In this document: piece by piece, positions 28,058-38,022 of the stretch
How the letters are laid out: each line of letters begins with the position of its first letter
Numbering within the stretch: the stretch's first letter is position 1
Assembly (NCBI GenBank): GCA_015062815.1
Contig: SUTP01000002.1
Location: forward strand, 3,618 to 66,804
Direction: 5' to 3'
DNA: 63,187 nt
Source of the DNA: Methanosphaera stadtmanae
GTDB taxonomy: Archaea; Methanobacteriota; Methanobacteria; Methanobacteriales; Methanobacteriaceae
Notes under the pieces: model-generated
The model's input: only the letters and a program-made list of their open reading frames with translations
What the model was told of the DNA's origin: nothing
Database searches by the model: none
Program-made: the position numbers and the translations under genes

Positions 28058-28615
28058 ATGAGCATTGCTATTATTAATAATTTTGGACAATATAACCACA
28101 GAATATCTAGAACTTTAAAATATTTAGATATAGAAAATAAACTTATACCAAATACAATTAGTCTTAAAGAACTCCAAGATATGAATCCTGAAGGTATTAT
28201 ATTAGGTGGTGGACCATCTATTGAACGTGTCGGTAATTGTAAGGAATTTGTGATGAATATGGATGTCCCAATTTTAGGAATATGTTTAGGTCATCAACTT
28301 ATAGCAGATACTTTTGGAGGTTTAACGAAAACAGCTGAACTTCAAAGTTATGCCCAAATAGAATTAAATATACTTAATGAAAGTGATTTGTTTAAAGGTA
28401 TAGGTAATTCACTTAAAGTATGGGCTTCTCATAAAGACGAAGTCATATCTGTACCCGATAATTTTGAAATACTTGCAAATTCAGATAAATGTGATGTTGA
28501 AGCTATGAAACATGAAGATAAACCCATATATGGTATTCAATTCCATCCTGAAGTTCAACATACACCCCGTGGTGGAGAAATATTCCAAAATTTCTACAAT
28601 ATATGTAAACAATAA
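28058..28615 (+). CDS. guaAA: GMP synthase subunit A (glutamine amidotransferase)
   Basis: This is the glutaminase half of archaeal two-subunit GMP synthase. It releases ammonia from glutamine for subunit B. The class I triad is visible in this 185-residue protein: Cys in LGICLGHQLIA near 75, and His and Glu in IQFHPEVQHT near 166. GGGGPS near 53 is the oxyanion region (read LGGGPSIERVG). It starts 19 bases before subunit B and shares its transcript. Confidence 0.95.
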   Translation: MSIAIINNFGQYNHRISRTLKYLDIENKLIPNTISLKELQDMNPEGIILGGGPSIERVGNCKEFVMNMDVPILGICLGHQLIADTFGGLTKTAELQSYAQIELNILNESDLFKGIGNSLKVWASHKDEVISVPDNFEILANSDKCDVEAMKHEDKPIYGIQFHPEVQHTPRGGEIFQNFYNICKQ

Positions 28616-28633
28616 TTAATGGTTGTGTAAAAT

Positions 28634-29563
28634 ATGATGATGGATACAGAAAAGTTTATAAATGAATCTGTTGAACAAATTAAAGAAGAAGTAAAAGATG
28701 AAAAAGTAATTATTGCATTATCTGGTGGTGTTGATAGTTCTGTAGCATCAGTTCTTGCATCAAAAGCTATTGGAAATCAATTAGAAGCTATTTTTGTTGA
28801 TCACGGATTACTTAGAAAAAATGAAGCTAAAGAAGTTGAAGAAACATTTAAAGATAGGTTAAACTTTAAACTAATTGATGCTCAAGATGAATTTATTGAA
28901 GCATTAGGTGGAATAACTGATCCTGAGAAAAAAAGAGAGATTATTGGACATAAATTTATAGAAGTATTCGAAAGAGAAGCTAAAAAATCCGGAGCGAAAT
29001 ATCTGCTCCAAGGAACTATTGCTCCCGATTGGATTGAAAGTGAGGGAAATATAAAATCACACCATAACTTGACATTACCTGAAGGTTTAGTGCTTGAAAT
29101 TATTGAACCATTACGTGAATTATACAAAGATGAAGTAAGAGAAATAGGTACTGCTTTAGGATTACCTGATAAAATAGTGCATAGACAACCATTCCCCGGA
29201 CCTGGACTTGCTGTACGTGTTCTTGGAGATATTACGAAAGAAAAACTCAGAATATGTAGAGAAGCTAATGCAATTCTTACAAAATACGTTGAAAAAGAAG
29301 GACTTGAGAAAGATTTATGGCAATATTTTGTTGTTTTAACTAACAGTAAAGTAACTGGAGTAAAAGGTGATCAAAGAGATTTTGGTTATTTAGTGGTAAT
29401 ACGTATGGTCCAATCATTTGATGCTATGACAGCTAATGTACCAGACATACCATGGAGTTTCCTACATACAGTTTCACAGGAAATAACTGCAGAAGTACCT
29501 GAGATAACTCATGTATCCTTATCATTAAGTAATAAACCACCAAGTACTATCGAATTTGAATAA
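28634..29563 (+). CDS. guaAB: GMP synthase subunit B (ATP pyrophosphatase)
   Basis: Subunit B adenylates XMP and aminates it to GMP. The 309-residue chain has the PP-loop [15 protein letters not shown] (residues 26-40), [13 protein letters not shown] near 56, [13 protein letters not shown] near 120, and the C-terminal dimerisation domain [14 protein letters not shown]...KPPSTIEFE. The start is one of three ATG-like codons at 28634-28642 after GGTTGTG. The exact one is uncertain by one or two residues. Confidence 0.95.
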   Translation: MMMDTEKFINESVEQIKEEVKDEKVIIALSGGVDSSVASVLASKAIGNQLEAIFVDHGLLRKNEAKEVEETFKDRLNFKLIDAQDEFIEALGGITDPEKKREIIGHKFIEVFEREAKKSGAKYLLQGTIAPDWIESEGNIKSHHNLTLPEGLVLEIIEPLRELYKDEVREIGTALGLPDKIVHRQPFPGPGLAVRVLGDITKEKLRICREANAILTKYVEKEGLEKDLWQYFVVLTNSKVTGVKGDQRDFGYLVVIRMVQSFDAMTANVPDIPWSFLHTVSQEITAEVPEITHVSLSLSNKPPSTIEFE

Positions 29564-29589
29564 ACAATTCAACTCCTTTTTTAACATTA

Positions 29590-29600
29590 TTTTTTTTTTT
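29590..29600 (+). terminator. T-run terminator after guaAB
   Basis: An uninterrupted run of eleven T lies 27 bases after the guaAB stop and before the ATPase start. Such T-runs stop archaeal RNA polymerase. It also argues against the far-upstream start for the next gene. Confidence 0.5.
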
Positions 29601-29618
29601 GACATAGAAAGTGATATT

Positions 29619-30923
29619 ATGCATCATTTAACATCAAAATTAATTGTTTATAAAAATATTTCTAATAATAGTATATTATACCAATTATCCAAATTGTTTA
29701 AACAGTATGAAACTAATGATTATAACAAAGAAGAGTTAATAAATAACATTTACATACAAATCAATAGATTATTAAATATTGCTACAGAATATGGATTTAA
29801 TAAAAATTTATGGCATAACTATTTATCTTTTTTATTAGCTACAGTTGAGAATCCTTTTACTCTTGTATCAGAAAAAATTGGACCACAAGATGGAACAGTC
29901 AATCAATTTGCAAAAAATGATTTTAAAATATTCAAAGAATTATTTGATTATGATTTTAGAAATATTGAACAAGACTTAAACATAAATTGTTTTAGCGTTA
30001 TTGAAAATTACCATGCAATAATAAAAAAAGATCAATTTTATAATAAAGAAGTTAGTCTTAAAATACAGGAACTTAGTGAAAATATTGAGAATACAAAAAA
30101 TACTGATGAACTTTATGCTGTTGTAACCAATTTTTATAAAAAATATGGTGTTGGAAAATTTGGATTAAATAGAGCATTTAGAATATCACATAATCCTGAC
30201 AAAGAATTTCTTATCCCTATTACTTCACTAGATGATGTTACACTTGATGATTTGATAGGTTATGAAATACAAAAAGAACAGTTAATAAATAATACAGAAT
30301 CATTTGTTAATGGTAACAAAGCTAATAATGTACTATTATACGGTGATGCTGGAACAGGTAAATCTACAAGTATCAAAGCAATACTTAACCAATATTATCT
30401 TCAAGGACTTAGAATAATAGAAATTTACAAACATGAAGCAAAATATCTTAATAAAATAATTTCACAAATTAAAAATCGTAATTATCGATTTGTTATATAC
30501 ATGGATGATTTATCTTTCGAAGAATCTGAGAGTGAATATAAGTTTTTAAAAGCTTTGATTGAAGGTGGTTTAGAAACTAATCCAGATAATGTTTTAATAT
30601 ATGCAACTTCTAATAGAAGACATCTTATCCGTGAAACTTGGGATGAAAGAAGAAGTGATAGTGACTCCGGCGATATGTACCGTAATGACACTATACGTGA
30701 GAAGTTATCATTGGTGGATAGATTTGGAGTGACTATTGGATATTATAAACCAAATGTTAAAGAATATTTCAATATTGTGAAAGTATTAGCTAGCAAAGAA
30801 CCTAAAATTAATAAAACAAATGAAGAATTAGAAGAAGGTGCTAATGTATGGTTAAGAACTCATGGAGGACCTTCTGGACGTACAGCACAACAATATATAA
30901 ATTATTTATTAAGTAATGATTAA
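29619..30923 (+). CDS. DUF815-type AAA ATPase
   Basis: The frame is open from 29556, but that start would overlap guaAB and run through an eleven-T tract. The ATG at 29619 has a GTGAT ribosome site, giving 434 residues. The N-terminal half is unrecognised. The C-terminal half is an AAA domain: [15 protein letters not shown] near 228, Walker [14 protein letters not shown] near 250, Walker [12 protein letters not shown] near 293, the sensor segment [10 protein letters not shown] near 327, and [12 protein letters not shown] near 366. DUF815 ATPases are mostly bacterial and uncharacterised. Confidence 0.8.
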   Translation: MHHLTSKLIVYKNISNNSILYQLSKLFKQYETNDYNKEELINNIYIQINRLLNIATEYGFNKNLWHNYLSFLLATVENPFTLVSEKIGPQDGTVNQFAKNDFKIFKELFDYDFRNIEQDLNINCFSVIENYHAIIKKDQFYNKEVSLKIQELSENIENTKNTDELYAVVTNFYKKYGVGKFGLNRAFRISHNPDKEFLIPITSLDDVTLDDLIGYEIQKEQLINNTESFVNGNKANNVLLYGDAGTGKSTSIKAILNQYYLQGLRIIEIYKHEAKYLNKIISQIKNRNYRFVIYMDDLSFEESESEYKFLKALIEGGLETNPDNVLIYATSNRRHLIRETWDERRSDSDSGDMYRNDTIREKLSLVDRFGVTIGYYKPNVKEYFNIVKVLASKEPKINKTNEELEEGANVWLRTHGGPSGRTAQQYINYLLSND

Positions 30924-31027
30924 TAATTGTTTTTATTTTATTTTCAATTTTAAAAAAATTTATTTTTATTTTTTGACGAATATTAAAGTATATCTTAAAT
31001 TTTTAGAGATGTTTAGTAAGAAAAAAT

Positions 31028-31117
31028 TTTTAGGTATACCAAAACCTTTATATACTCCAGAGTACAACATTTAATTGACTAAGAAATTTAGGTAATCCTA
31101 AACTTATATACCTAAAA
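31028..31117 (+). promoter_or_regulatory. Two metal-regulator-like operators with TATA boxes, no gene behind them
   Basis: TTTTAGGTATACCAAAA (31028-31044) and the perfect repeat TTTAGG-TAAT-CCTAAA (31087-31102) each sit just before a TATA-like box (CTTTATATAC at 31046-31055; TTATATA at 31104-31110). TATACCTAAAA at 31107-31117 repeats the first site inverted. The half site TTAGG/CCTAA resembles DtxR/MntR-family operators. The 632-base gap 30924-31555 holds no ORF of note, only a four-codon ATG frame directly after the second promoter. Confidence 0.45.
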
Positions 31118-31555
31118 AGATTAGTCAGAGTTTAATAAAGACATGAAAAAAATTTAAAAGAAATCGATAAAAAAAACTATTACTCCTACAATAAAATCAT
31201 TAAACACATGAAAAAATAGTTTAAACATATTAAATCACCTATTAAAACGATTCTTTTAAAAAGTCTAAAACTCACCACTCCTTATTAAAAACATAATATA
31301 ACTTGTAGAAAAAAAAGAAGATAAAAAAACTCCCTAATAAAAGCTCAGAAATGAGTGAATTATTTTCTTTTTATTTATACTTTTCAAAAAAACTTATTTT
31401 TACATAGAAACTTATCCAAGAAAAAATATTATGCTAATATTCTCATTTTAACAACAAGATAATTAATTAAAATAATTCTTTAAAGTTATATATTACCAAA
31501 AATCCATATATATAATATAATAATTTCAATGTAACTATTTAAGGAGGTTAATTCT

Positions 31556-32722
31556 ATGATTAAAAGCAAATATGCATATTTAAAAACTATTACTAAACAA
31601 CTGTACAATATGAAATCTACTACAATATCAAAAGAACTAGATGGTACAACACCTCCGTCTGTATTTATTGGTAGTTACAATTATCCAAAAGTATTTGCAG
31701 GACCTTTACTTAGTCCAAGTTATGAAGATTCTAGTATTATGGATCAACCTGAAAGATGGGTGTCTAATGACACAACACAACAAGATATAATTAGTTATAG
31801 ACTTAATTTAGTTCGTGGAAAACAAACAATAGGTATACAAGACTTAGAAAATAATTATGTTGAAAAACTACAAGAAATATCAATGGCATCACAATCCATT
31901 ATGAGTGAAGCAGAATTTAATAAAAAACCTGCGGGAATGAATTTTGGAGCTGAGAATGCACCCCATGGTCCTAGTGCAATACTTAAAAAATTTGATATTG
32001 ATAATGTAAAATGGGATCATCAACTTGAAAAAACATATTATGATACTGACTTAAAAGCAGGAGATGCTGTTGAAATATTACATGAAAAAAATGTACCATT
32101 TTCACAAATCCAAAAGGCATTTTCAGTAGGAACAATGGGTATTAAAAAAAATAGAAAACTTGTACCTACCAGGTGGTCAATTACAGCAATAGATACAACA
32201 ATTGCAGATAGATTACTTGAACAGGTAAAATATTATCCTACTGTTGAAAATTATAGAGTATATGAATTTTCAAGTTTGAACAATTATTATGCAATTTTAG
32301 AAATACCCACCCCATGGCAATATGAATGGACTGAAGCATTTATTAATGCAAATGGACAGGGCACTATGATATTTTCAGATTATGAACATAATAAGGGTAA
32401 AAAAGAGTATTCACGTGTTGGTGGATGTTATTATACTGCTAAAATGGCAATACTTGAACAATTAGAAAGAGATAAAAAACAGGCAGGATGTTTTGTTTTT
32501 AGAGAAGCTAACGAAGATTACATTCCTTTAGGCGTATTTAATGTTAGAGAAAATATTAGACATGCTGTTAGCGAAAATCCTAAAGAATTTGAAACTTTAC
32601 AGAATGCTTTAGATTATATTGATTCAAAATTAACACTTACAATTCAAGATTTTAGAAATGCGGATAATCTTATTAATGAAGTAATTCAAGGAAGACAAAC
32701 CACACTTGATATGTATTTTTAG
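31556..32722 (+). CDS. nreA: Archaeal DNA repair protein NreA with C-terminal PCNA-binding motif
   Basis: This 388-residue member of the Nre family is linked to DNA damage tolerance in Haloferax. Its last eight residues QTTLDMYF form a PIP box (Q-x-x-L-x-x-Y-F), the motif that binds the PCNA sliding clamp. Internal family segments are [19 protein letters not shown] near 32-50, [18 protein letters not shown] near 130 and [21 protein letters not shown] near 198. The usual N-terminal zinc-finger cysteines of some relatives are absent. The AAGGAGG ribosome site is strong. The next gene starts eight bases after its stop. Confidence 0.85.
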   Translation: MIKSKYAYLKTITKQLYNMKSTTISKELDGTTPPSVFIGSYNYPKVFAGPLLSPSYEDSSIMDQPERWVSNDTTQQDIISYRLNLVRGKQTIGIQDLENNYVEKLQEISMASQSIMSEAEFNKKPAGMNFGAENAPHGPSAILKKFDIDNVKWDHQLEKTYYDTDLKAGDAVEILHEKNVPFSQIQKAFSVGTMGIKKNRKLVPTRWSITAIDTTIADRLLEQVKYYPTVENYRVYEFSSLNNYYAILEIPTPWQYEWTEAFINANGQGTMIFSDYEHNKGKKEYSRVGGCYYTAKMAILEQLERDKKQAGCFVFREANEDYIPLGVFNVRENIRHAVSENPKEFETLQNALDYIDSKLTLTIQDFRNADNLINEVIQGRQTTLDMYF

Positions 32723-32729
32723 GGATAAT

Positions 32730-33740
32730 ATGTTAAAATTAGAATATAAAAAAATACCTGAAGAATCAGTAAAAGCTATGAAAGAAGCGGTTGATTCAAA
32801 TCATGATTATTATAATGATGCCATAGTCGAAATACAAAAAATTCTCCATTCAAATGAAACACATATATTAAACAGCGCAAACAGTTGTATATTTACTGTT
32901 GTTGAAGCTATACCCGAACCGATATTGATAACTGATGAAAGTGGATGGAATGGAATTGAAAGATCTGCTAAAATACTAAATAAAAGTATATTAGAGATAA
33001 AAACCAATCTAGGACTTATTGATATTAGTCAATTGGATAAATTTCTTAGTGAAAATGATGTGGGCTCTCTGTTCATAACTAGTTTTTCAGGTTATACAGC
33101 AAACCAAGATGTGGCTAAAATACATGAAATATGTGAAATACATGATGTTCTATTAGTTATTGATATTTCTGGTTCAATAAGTGATAAAGAATTATCAAAT
33201 ATCAAATATGCTGATGTTCAAGTTTCATCTACCGGCAGCCCCAAAATTGTTAACATAGAAAATGGTGGATTTATTAATAACATTTCTCAAAAAATAAAAT
33301 TCAACAAACATTTATTGAAATCTCTAAAAGCAGATAATATCACATGTGCAGGAATAGCAGCCACAATCCATAATTCAAATAAAATTTATATAAAAACCAT
33401 GAATGCTAATATGTATCTTAAAGAAAAATTAACAGATGCACTAAAAAATGACTCAATACATAATGTAATACATAGCAATAGGTACGGAATAAACACAATA
33501 ATTAGTGAAGAAAGTAAAAATAAAGCAAAAAAATTAGCTTATAAAATAAGAAATGAAATAAAAATAACAAATAATAAAAATATAATAACCACAGGCCCTA
33601 ATTATAATAGAATAAAAAGACCGTGCATATGTATTGAAACAAAAAATATTGATACAAACGATTTAACAAAAGAAAATATGGATAAACTTGTTGAAATAAT
33701 AATAAAATCAATTAAAAATAATGGAGAGGAAAATAATTAA
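32730..33740 (+). CDS. PLP-dependent aminotransferase-fold protein
   Basis: The chosen ATG (32730, after AGGGATA) lies just past the nreA stop. An earlier ATG at 32706 would overlap nreA. The 336 residues follow the fold-type I plan: a nucleotide of small residues HILNSANSCIFTVVEA near 45-60, VLLVIDISGSISDKELSNI near 143 with the cofactor-binding Asp, and VQVSSTGSPKIVNIENGGF near 164 with a likely PLP lysine. It resembles DegT or cysteine-desulfurase-like enzymes, but the reaction is unknown. It may be cotranscribed with nreA. It overlaps the convergent Cgi121 gene by four bases. Confidence 0.6.
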   Translation: MLKLEYKKIPEESVKAMKEAVDSNHDYYNDAIVEIQKILHSNETHILNSANSCIFTVVEAIPEPILITDESGWNGIERSAKILNKSILEIKTNLGLIDISQLDKFLSENDVGSLFITSFSGYTANQDVAKIHEICEIHDVLLVIDISGSISDKELSNIKYADVQVSSTGSPKIVNIENGGFINNISQKIKFNKHLLKSLKADNITCAGIAATIHNSNKIYIKTMNANMYLKEKLTDALKNDSIHNVIHSNRYGINTIISEESKNKAKKLAYKIRNEIKITNNKNIITTGPNYNRIKRPCICIETKNIDTNDLTKENMDKLVEIIIKSIKNNGEENN

Positions 33741-34255
33741 TTTTCCAAAGCTAAAAGAGCTATTTTTTCATTTAAATAATTTACAATATCCACATTTTCT
33801 TTAATATTGTAAACATTTCTAATTAACTCTTCATCAAATTCTTCAAGTAAATCATCATTTTTGGTATTCATTAATGCACATACTTCATTTATTTGTTCCT
33901 TAGATGAATTTATGAATACAGCAGTGATATTTCCTTTTTCTTTGATCCCCAATAATTTTAAAGCTTCCGATATCTGTTTTTGTGCAGATAATCTAACACA
34001 TATTTCCAACCCTTTATCATTTGCAAAGTTAGTTCCTTCATCAAATGATTTTATTGCTTGTGATATAGCTTGTTTTAAATGATTACTACCACATATATAA
34101 TCAGTATCCATTAATTGGATAATAGAACCTTTTTTTAAAGAAGTTATTTTATCTACTTGCTTTAAAAAGGATGATATTTTAGTTATTGTATTATCTGAAT
34201 ATGTATGAATCTCAATATTATATCGATTTAATAATTGTTCTTGTAAATCATCCAT
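33737..34255 (-). CDS. KEOPS complex subunit Cgi121
   Basis: This 172-residue protein fits archaeal Cgi121, the tRNA-binding subunit of KEOPS that makes t6A37 with Kae1, Bud32 and Pcc1. Recognisable segments are [22 protein letters not shown] (middle, near residue 45), [22 protein letters not shown] near 84, and [15 protein letters not shown] near 110. It overlaps the end of the upstream citramalate synthase gene by eight bases, so the two are on one transcript. The other KEOPS genes are not in the window. Confidence 0.8.
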   Translation of the reverse strand: MDDLQEQLLNRYNIEIHTYSDNTITKISSFLKQVDKITSLKKGSIIQLMDTDYICGSNHLKQAISQAIKSFDEGTNFANDKGLEICVRLSAQKQISEALKLLGIKEKGNITAVFINSSKEQINEVCALMNTKNDDLLEEFDEELIRNVYNIKENVDIVNYLNEKIALLALEN

Positions 34256-35744
34256 TGTTCATCCTCTTTTCATCAGTTAATAACTTATTTACACCTTTGA
34301 AGTATGCTTCTACACTAGCAAGAACCACATCAGGTTGAGTACTTCTAGCTGTTACAACATTATTTCCATTTTTGAGTTTTACAACCACATCAATTAAAGC
34401 ATCAGGTCCACCAGTTATTGCATCTACATGGTATTCTTCTAAAGTGATATTTGCTACATCAGATATACTTTTTCTAATTGCAGCTAAAGCTGCATCTACC
34501 GGACCTACACCTACACCTGCAGTTATTATTTCACGATTATTTAAGGTTACACGTACTGAAGCTGTTGGTGTTATTGTATTTCCAGATACTGTTGTATACT
34601 CTTCAAGTACTAATGAATCTTCTGGATTTATATGTAATATATCATCAGTTATTGCTTGTAAATCTACATCAGTAACAGTTTTTCCCATGTCAGATAAAGC
34701 TTTAATTCTTTCAAATATTCTATTTAATTCATCATCAGTAACTTCCTGATTTGTTTCTTTAAGTTTTTCACTTATCATATGTTTTCCAACATGTTTTCCT
34801 AGCACAAACCTTCTTCGATGACCTACAATCTCTGGTTTTATTGGCTCATATGTTTCTGTTTTCTTAAGTACACCATCTGAATGTATTCCAGATTCATGTG
34901 CAAATGCATTTTGACCTACGATAGCTTTATTTGATTGTAATGTTACTCCAGATATTCTTTCCACTAATTGTGATATTTCATAGAATAATCTTGTATTTAA
35001 TCCTGTTTTAACACCATATAATGATTCAATAGTCATTACCAATTCTTCTAAAGAAGCATTACCTGCCCTTTCACCTAAACCATTCACAGTTACATGAGCT
35101 TGTGAAGCACCTCCACGAATTCCTTCAAGTGTATTGGCTACTGCCAATCCAAAATCATTATGACAATGAACACTTAATGGCACATTAAAAGCTGATAATT
35201 CTTTATAAAACTTATATGATCTTTCAGGTGTTAAAATTCCTACAGTATCACATGCACATATTCTATCTGCACCTGCAGATATAGTTAAATCATATAAATG
35301 TTTTAAATCTTCTATTTTTGTTCTAGTTGCATCTTCAGTTGATAATTCTACAATTAATCCATGACTTTTAGCATACTCTGTTGCTTCAACAGCCATCTTT
35401 TCAACTTGATCACGTGTCTTACGTAATTTATATTCTATATGTAAATCAGATGATGGGATTACAAGATGGATACTATCAACATCACAATCCAATGCAGCAT
35501 CAATATCTACTTTAACTGGACGAGCAAAACTACATATTTCTGCATTTAAATTATTTTCCGTAATTGTTTTAATACTCTTTTGTTCATCCTTAGATGTTAT
35601 CGCAGAACCTGCCTCTATAACATTTACTCCAAGTTCATCCAATTTTAAAGCAATTTTAAGTTTTTCATCAGAAGTTATTAATACCCCTGGCGTTTGTTCT
35701 CCATCTCTTAAAGTAGTATCTAATATTCTTAAATTTTCTAACAT
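34248..35744 (-). CDS. cimA: (R)-citramalate synthase (2-isopropylmalate synthase family)
   Basis: This 498-residue enzyme condenses pyruvate with acetyl-CoA for isoleucine. It has the family opening [14 protein letters not shown], a catalytic barrel with [15 protein letters not shown] and [13 protein letters not shown], and a C-terminal LeuA-type allosteric domain from about residue 375. [14 protein letters not shown] near 40 and [24 protein letters not shown] near 88-111 agree with archaeal citramalate synthase as I know it. LeuA has a different loop there (VIEAGFP). LeuA is the alternative. It is part of the minus-strand run 39-33.7 kb. Confidence 0.75.
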   Translation of the reverse strand: MLENLRILDTTLRDGEQTPGVLITSDEKLKIALKLDELGVNVIEAGSAITSKDEQKSIKTITENNLNAEICSFARPVKVDIDAALDCDVDSIHLVIPSSDLHIEYKLRKTRDQVEKMAVEATEYAKSHGLIVELSTEDATRTKIEDLKHLYDLTISAGADRICACDTVGILTPERSYKFYKELSAFNVPLSVHCHNDFGLAVANTLEGIRGGASQAHVTVNGLGERAGNASLEELVMTIESLYGVKTGLNTRLFYEISQLVERISGVTLQSNKAIVGQNAFAHESGIHSDGVLKKTETYEPIKPEIVGHRRRFVLGKHVGKHMISEKLKETNQEVTDDELNRIFERIKALSDMGKTVTDVDLQAITDDILHINPEDSLVLEEYTTVSGNTITPTASVRVTLNNREIITAGVGVGPVDAALAAIRKSISDVANITLEEYHVDAITGGPDALIDVVVKLKNGNNVVTARSTQPDVVLASVEAYFKGVNKLLTDEKRMNNG

Positions 35745-35749
35745 TTATA

Positions 35750-36823
35750 TCACCCACTTTTAATTAAGACTGTTATTATACGAGTTAAACTTTTATGCAT
35801 CCTTATACTATGTTGTTGAATAATCTGTAAATCAGTTCCTTTAATTACTTCATATAAATCAATATAATGAGGACTAGCCATACAAATATAACCATTTAAT
35901 TTTAAATGTTTGGAAATAGCAATTAATGCTTCATTATATAATTGTTTAGTATCATCCCCACCTAAAGTAGTGGAAATTCCATATGGTGGATCCATTGCCA
36001 CAGCATCAACAATTTCATCAAATTCTAATTTTCTAACATCTTCCCACATGATATTGAAATTAGTAATACCTTCATGAGCTAAATTTAATTTAGTTCCTTC
36101 AACCATGTGCTTTTCAATATCTGAACCAATAATTGTAGTATTTCGTAATCCTGCTTCAATAAGAATACCACCCGTTCCACAAAATGGGTCAAGTACTACA
36201 TCATGTTCATGAACATGTGCTAAATTAACCATACAACAAGCTAATTTAGGACTCATAGAACCTGGATGGAAATAAGGGCGTTTATGTGGTTTAGTATCAA
36301 AGAAGTGTTTTTTATCTTGTTTAATAATCAAACTACTAATCATGATTTTATTATATTTAACAGTTGATACTTCTTTATGTTCGTTAACAACCTGAACTGG
36401 ATCTGTGAAGACTAATTTAATAGTGTATTCTGCATTTTCCAATGATACGGGTTGTTGTGATATATTTTTAATATAAGCTCCAATTGTTCGCTCAAGAGAA
36501 TTCCTATGTACACTACCATGATTCATTTTTTTGACGCGTACTTTGAAAGAACCTTTAACATAGTCTTTCCAATCAATAGTTTCAACAACTTTTTCCAACT
36601 CATCAGGTGTTGTTTTTTTAATTGTTTGTAGTATTTCATGAGAATAAGATAAATGTGAACCTAATTCAACAATATCATCTATTCCTGCATCTACTTCTAG
36701 CTGAATTAACCCCAAATATTCTTCGATAATTTCATAATGAATATTTAATGTTTCAAGGCGTGCTATCAATTCAGCTTTTGGTAATGTTTCATTTTCTTGA
36801 GATAATATTACCGTGATTTCCAT
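35750..36823 (-). CDS. tRNA (guanine(10)-N2)-dimethyltransferase (THUMP + methyltransferase)
   Basis: This 357-residue protein has an N-terminal THUMP domain (about residues 55-150), which binds tRNA, and a C-terminal SAM methyltransferase domain. The methyltransferase has VVLDPFCGTGGILIEA near 209 and the amino-methyltransferase motif AMDPPYGIST near 280. This is the archaeal Trm-G10 (Trm11-like) arrangement, which dimethylates G10 of tRNA. It overlaps the next upstream reductase gene by 16 bases and ends five bases before cimA, so all are probably cotranscribed. Confidence 0.88.
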   Translation of the reverse strand: MEITVILSQENETLPKAELIARLETLNIHYEIIEEYLGLIQLEVDAGIDDIVELGSHLSYSHEILQTIKKTTPDELEKVVETIDWKDYVKGSFKVRVKKMNHGSVHRNSLERTIGAYIKNISQQPVSLENAEYTIKLVFTDPVQVVNEHKEVSTVKYNKIMISSLIIKQDKKHFFDTKPHKRPYFHPGSMSPKLACCMVNLAHVHEHDVVLDPFCGTGGILIEAGLRNTTIIGSDIEKHMVEGTKLNLAHEGITNFNIMWEDVRKLEFDEIVDAVAMDPPYGISTTLGGDDTKQLYNEALIAISKHLKLNGYICMASPHYIDLYEVIKGTDLQIIQQHSIRMHKSLTRIITVLIKSG

Positions 36824-37968
36824 ATATTTCTCAATCTCCTTATTCCTATTTTTGGTACTAATTTAAACAATAAACCTGTTTTTACTAACTGCTTCAAAAG
36901 TGGTATTTGTGTATCCATATCACCATATTCAGATATCACCTGATCAACATGATATTCTTTCAATTGTTGGAACATGTAATCAAAATCATCAGTAGTCATG
37001 TCAGTCATTATATTTTGTACATTATTTTGTGCTCTGAATTCAGAACCATATTTTTTATAATATTCTTTTTCATATTCTTTCAAATAAGAATTATCTTCTT
37101 TTTCAAATACTTTATTTGAATATGTTTTAGCTATTTCAGTACAATTAAATCCAACAATTAAACCACCACCGGTTGTTGGTTTAACTTGACTTGCACAATC
37201 ACCCAACAAAATAGTATTATTATATACAATATTTTTCTTATGGTTGAATTTAGGGATGTGACCAAAATGTTTTTTAATTATTTTCGAATCTTTAGACAAA
37301 TAATTAGTTAATATTTTATCTGCCTCTTTATAATTGCCATTTGTAAATAAACCTACTCTTTGAGTATTTTCGGTTACAGGTATTTTCCATAAAAATCCTG
37401 GTAAAATAGATTCATTTAATCCAACATTTAAAAAGTTTAGTTCATGATTAGTTTTTTCAACTGTATACTGGATTGCAGTGAAATATTGATCTTTCTGATT
37501 ATTATTCATTTTTGCAGAGGTTGGAGAATTTGGACCTGATGCAACTGCTATGATAGATGATGATGCTGTTTCATTGGAAGTGGTTATCGTAGTATTTTTT
37601 AAATTTACATCATTCACTTTTGAATTTAATTTTACTTCAACTCCACTTTCTATTGCTCTATTTAACAAATAGTCATCATAATTAATCCTATCTAAAACAT
37701 ATGCTGCATCGCTATTTTTCGTTACTTTGATTGTTGTATTATTAGGTGATGAAAGATAAGCTCCTTTAATCCTATTTGATATGAATTCATGAGGTAAATT
37801 TTTTGTTTCTTCAATATGAGTTGAAACTAGTCCAGCACATTGTAAAGGTTGACCTATTTTACTTTTTTTATCATAAATTACTACATCATATCCTAATTTT
37901 GCCATTTTATAAGCATAAGTTGATCCAATGGGTCCTCCTCCAACAACAATAATATCATAATGCTTCAT
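36808..37968 (-). CDS. Geranylgeranyl reductase-family FAD-dependent oxidoreductase
   Basis: This 386-residue FAD protein has IIVVGGGPIGSTYAYKMA (residues 5-22), KIGQPLQCAGLVSTHI near 42 with the conserved cysteine, and AVASGPNSPTSA near 140. The motif TILLGDCASQVKPTTGGGLI lies near 249. It differs more from standard lipid reductases than the gene at 22.8 kb and could act on another isoprenoid, such as a quinone-like or dolichol-type substrate. The role is inferred from family only. Confidence 0.75.
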   Translation of the reverse strand: MKHYDIIVVGGGPIGSTYAYKMAKLGYDVVIYDKKSKIGQPLQCAGLVSTHIEETKNLPHEFISNRIKGAYLSSPNNTTIKVTKNSDAAYVLDRINYDDYLLNRAIESGVEVKLNSKVNDVNLKNTTITTSNETASSSIIAVASGPNSPTSAKMNNNQKDQYFTAIQYTVEKTNHELNFLNVGLNESILPGFLWKIPVTENTQRVGLFTNGNYKEADKILTNYLSKDSKIIKKHFGHIPKFNHKKNIVYNNTILLGDCASQVKPTTGGGLIVGFNCTEIAKTYSNKVFEKEDNSYLKEYEKEYYKKYGSEFRAQNNVQNIMTDMTTDDFDYMFQQLKEYHVDQVISEYGDMDTQIPLLKQLVKTGLLFKLVPKIGIRRLRNIWKSR

Positions 37969-38022
37969 GAATATACCTCAGTTTTATTAGTCTTAAAAAT
38001 CATGCTTAAATAAAGAACAGAA

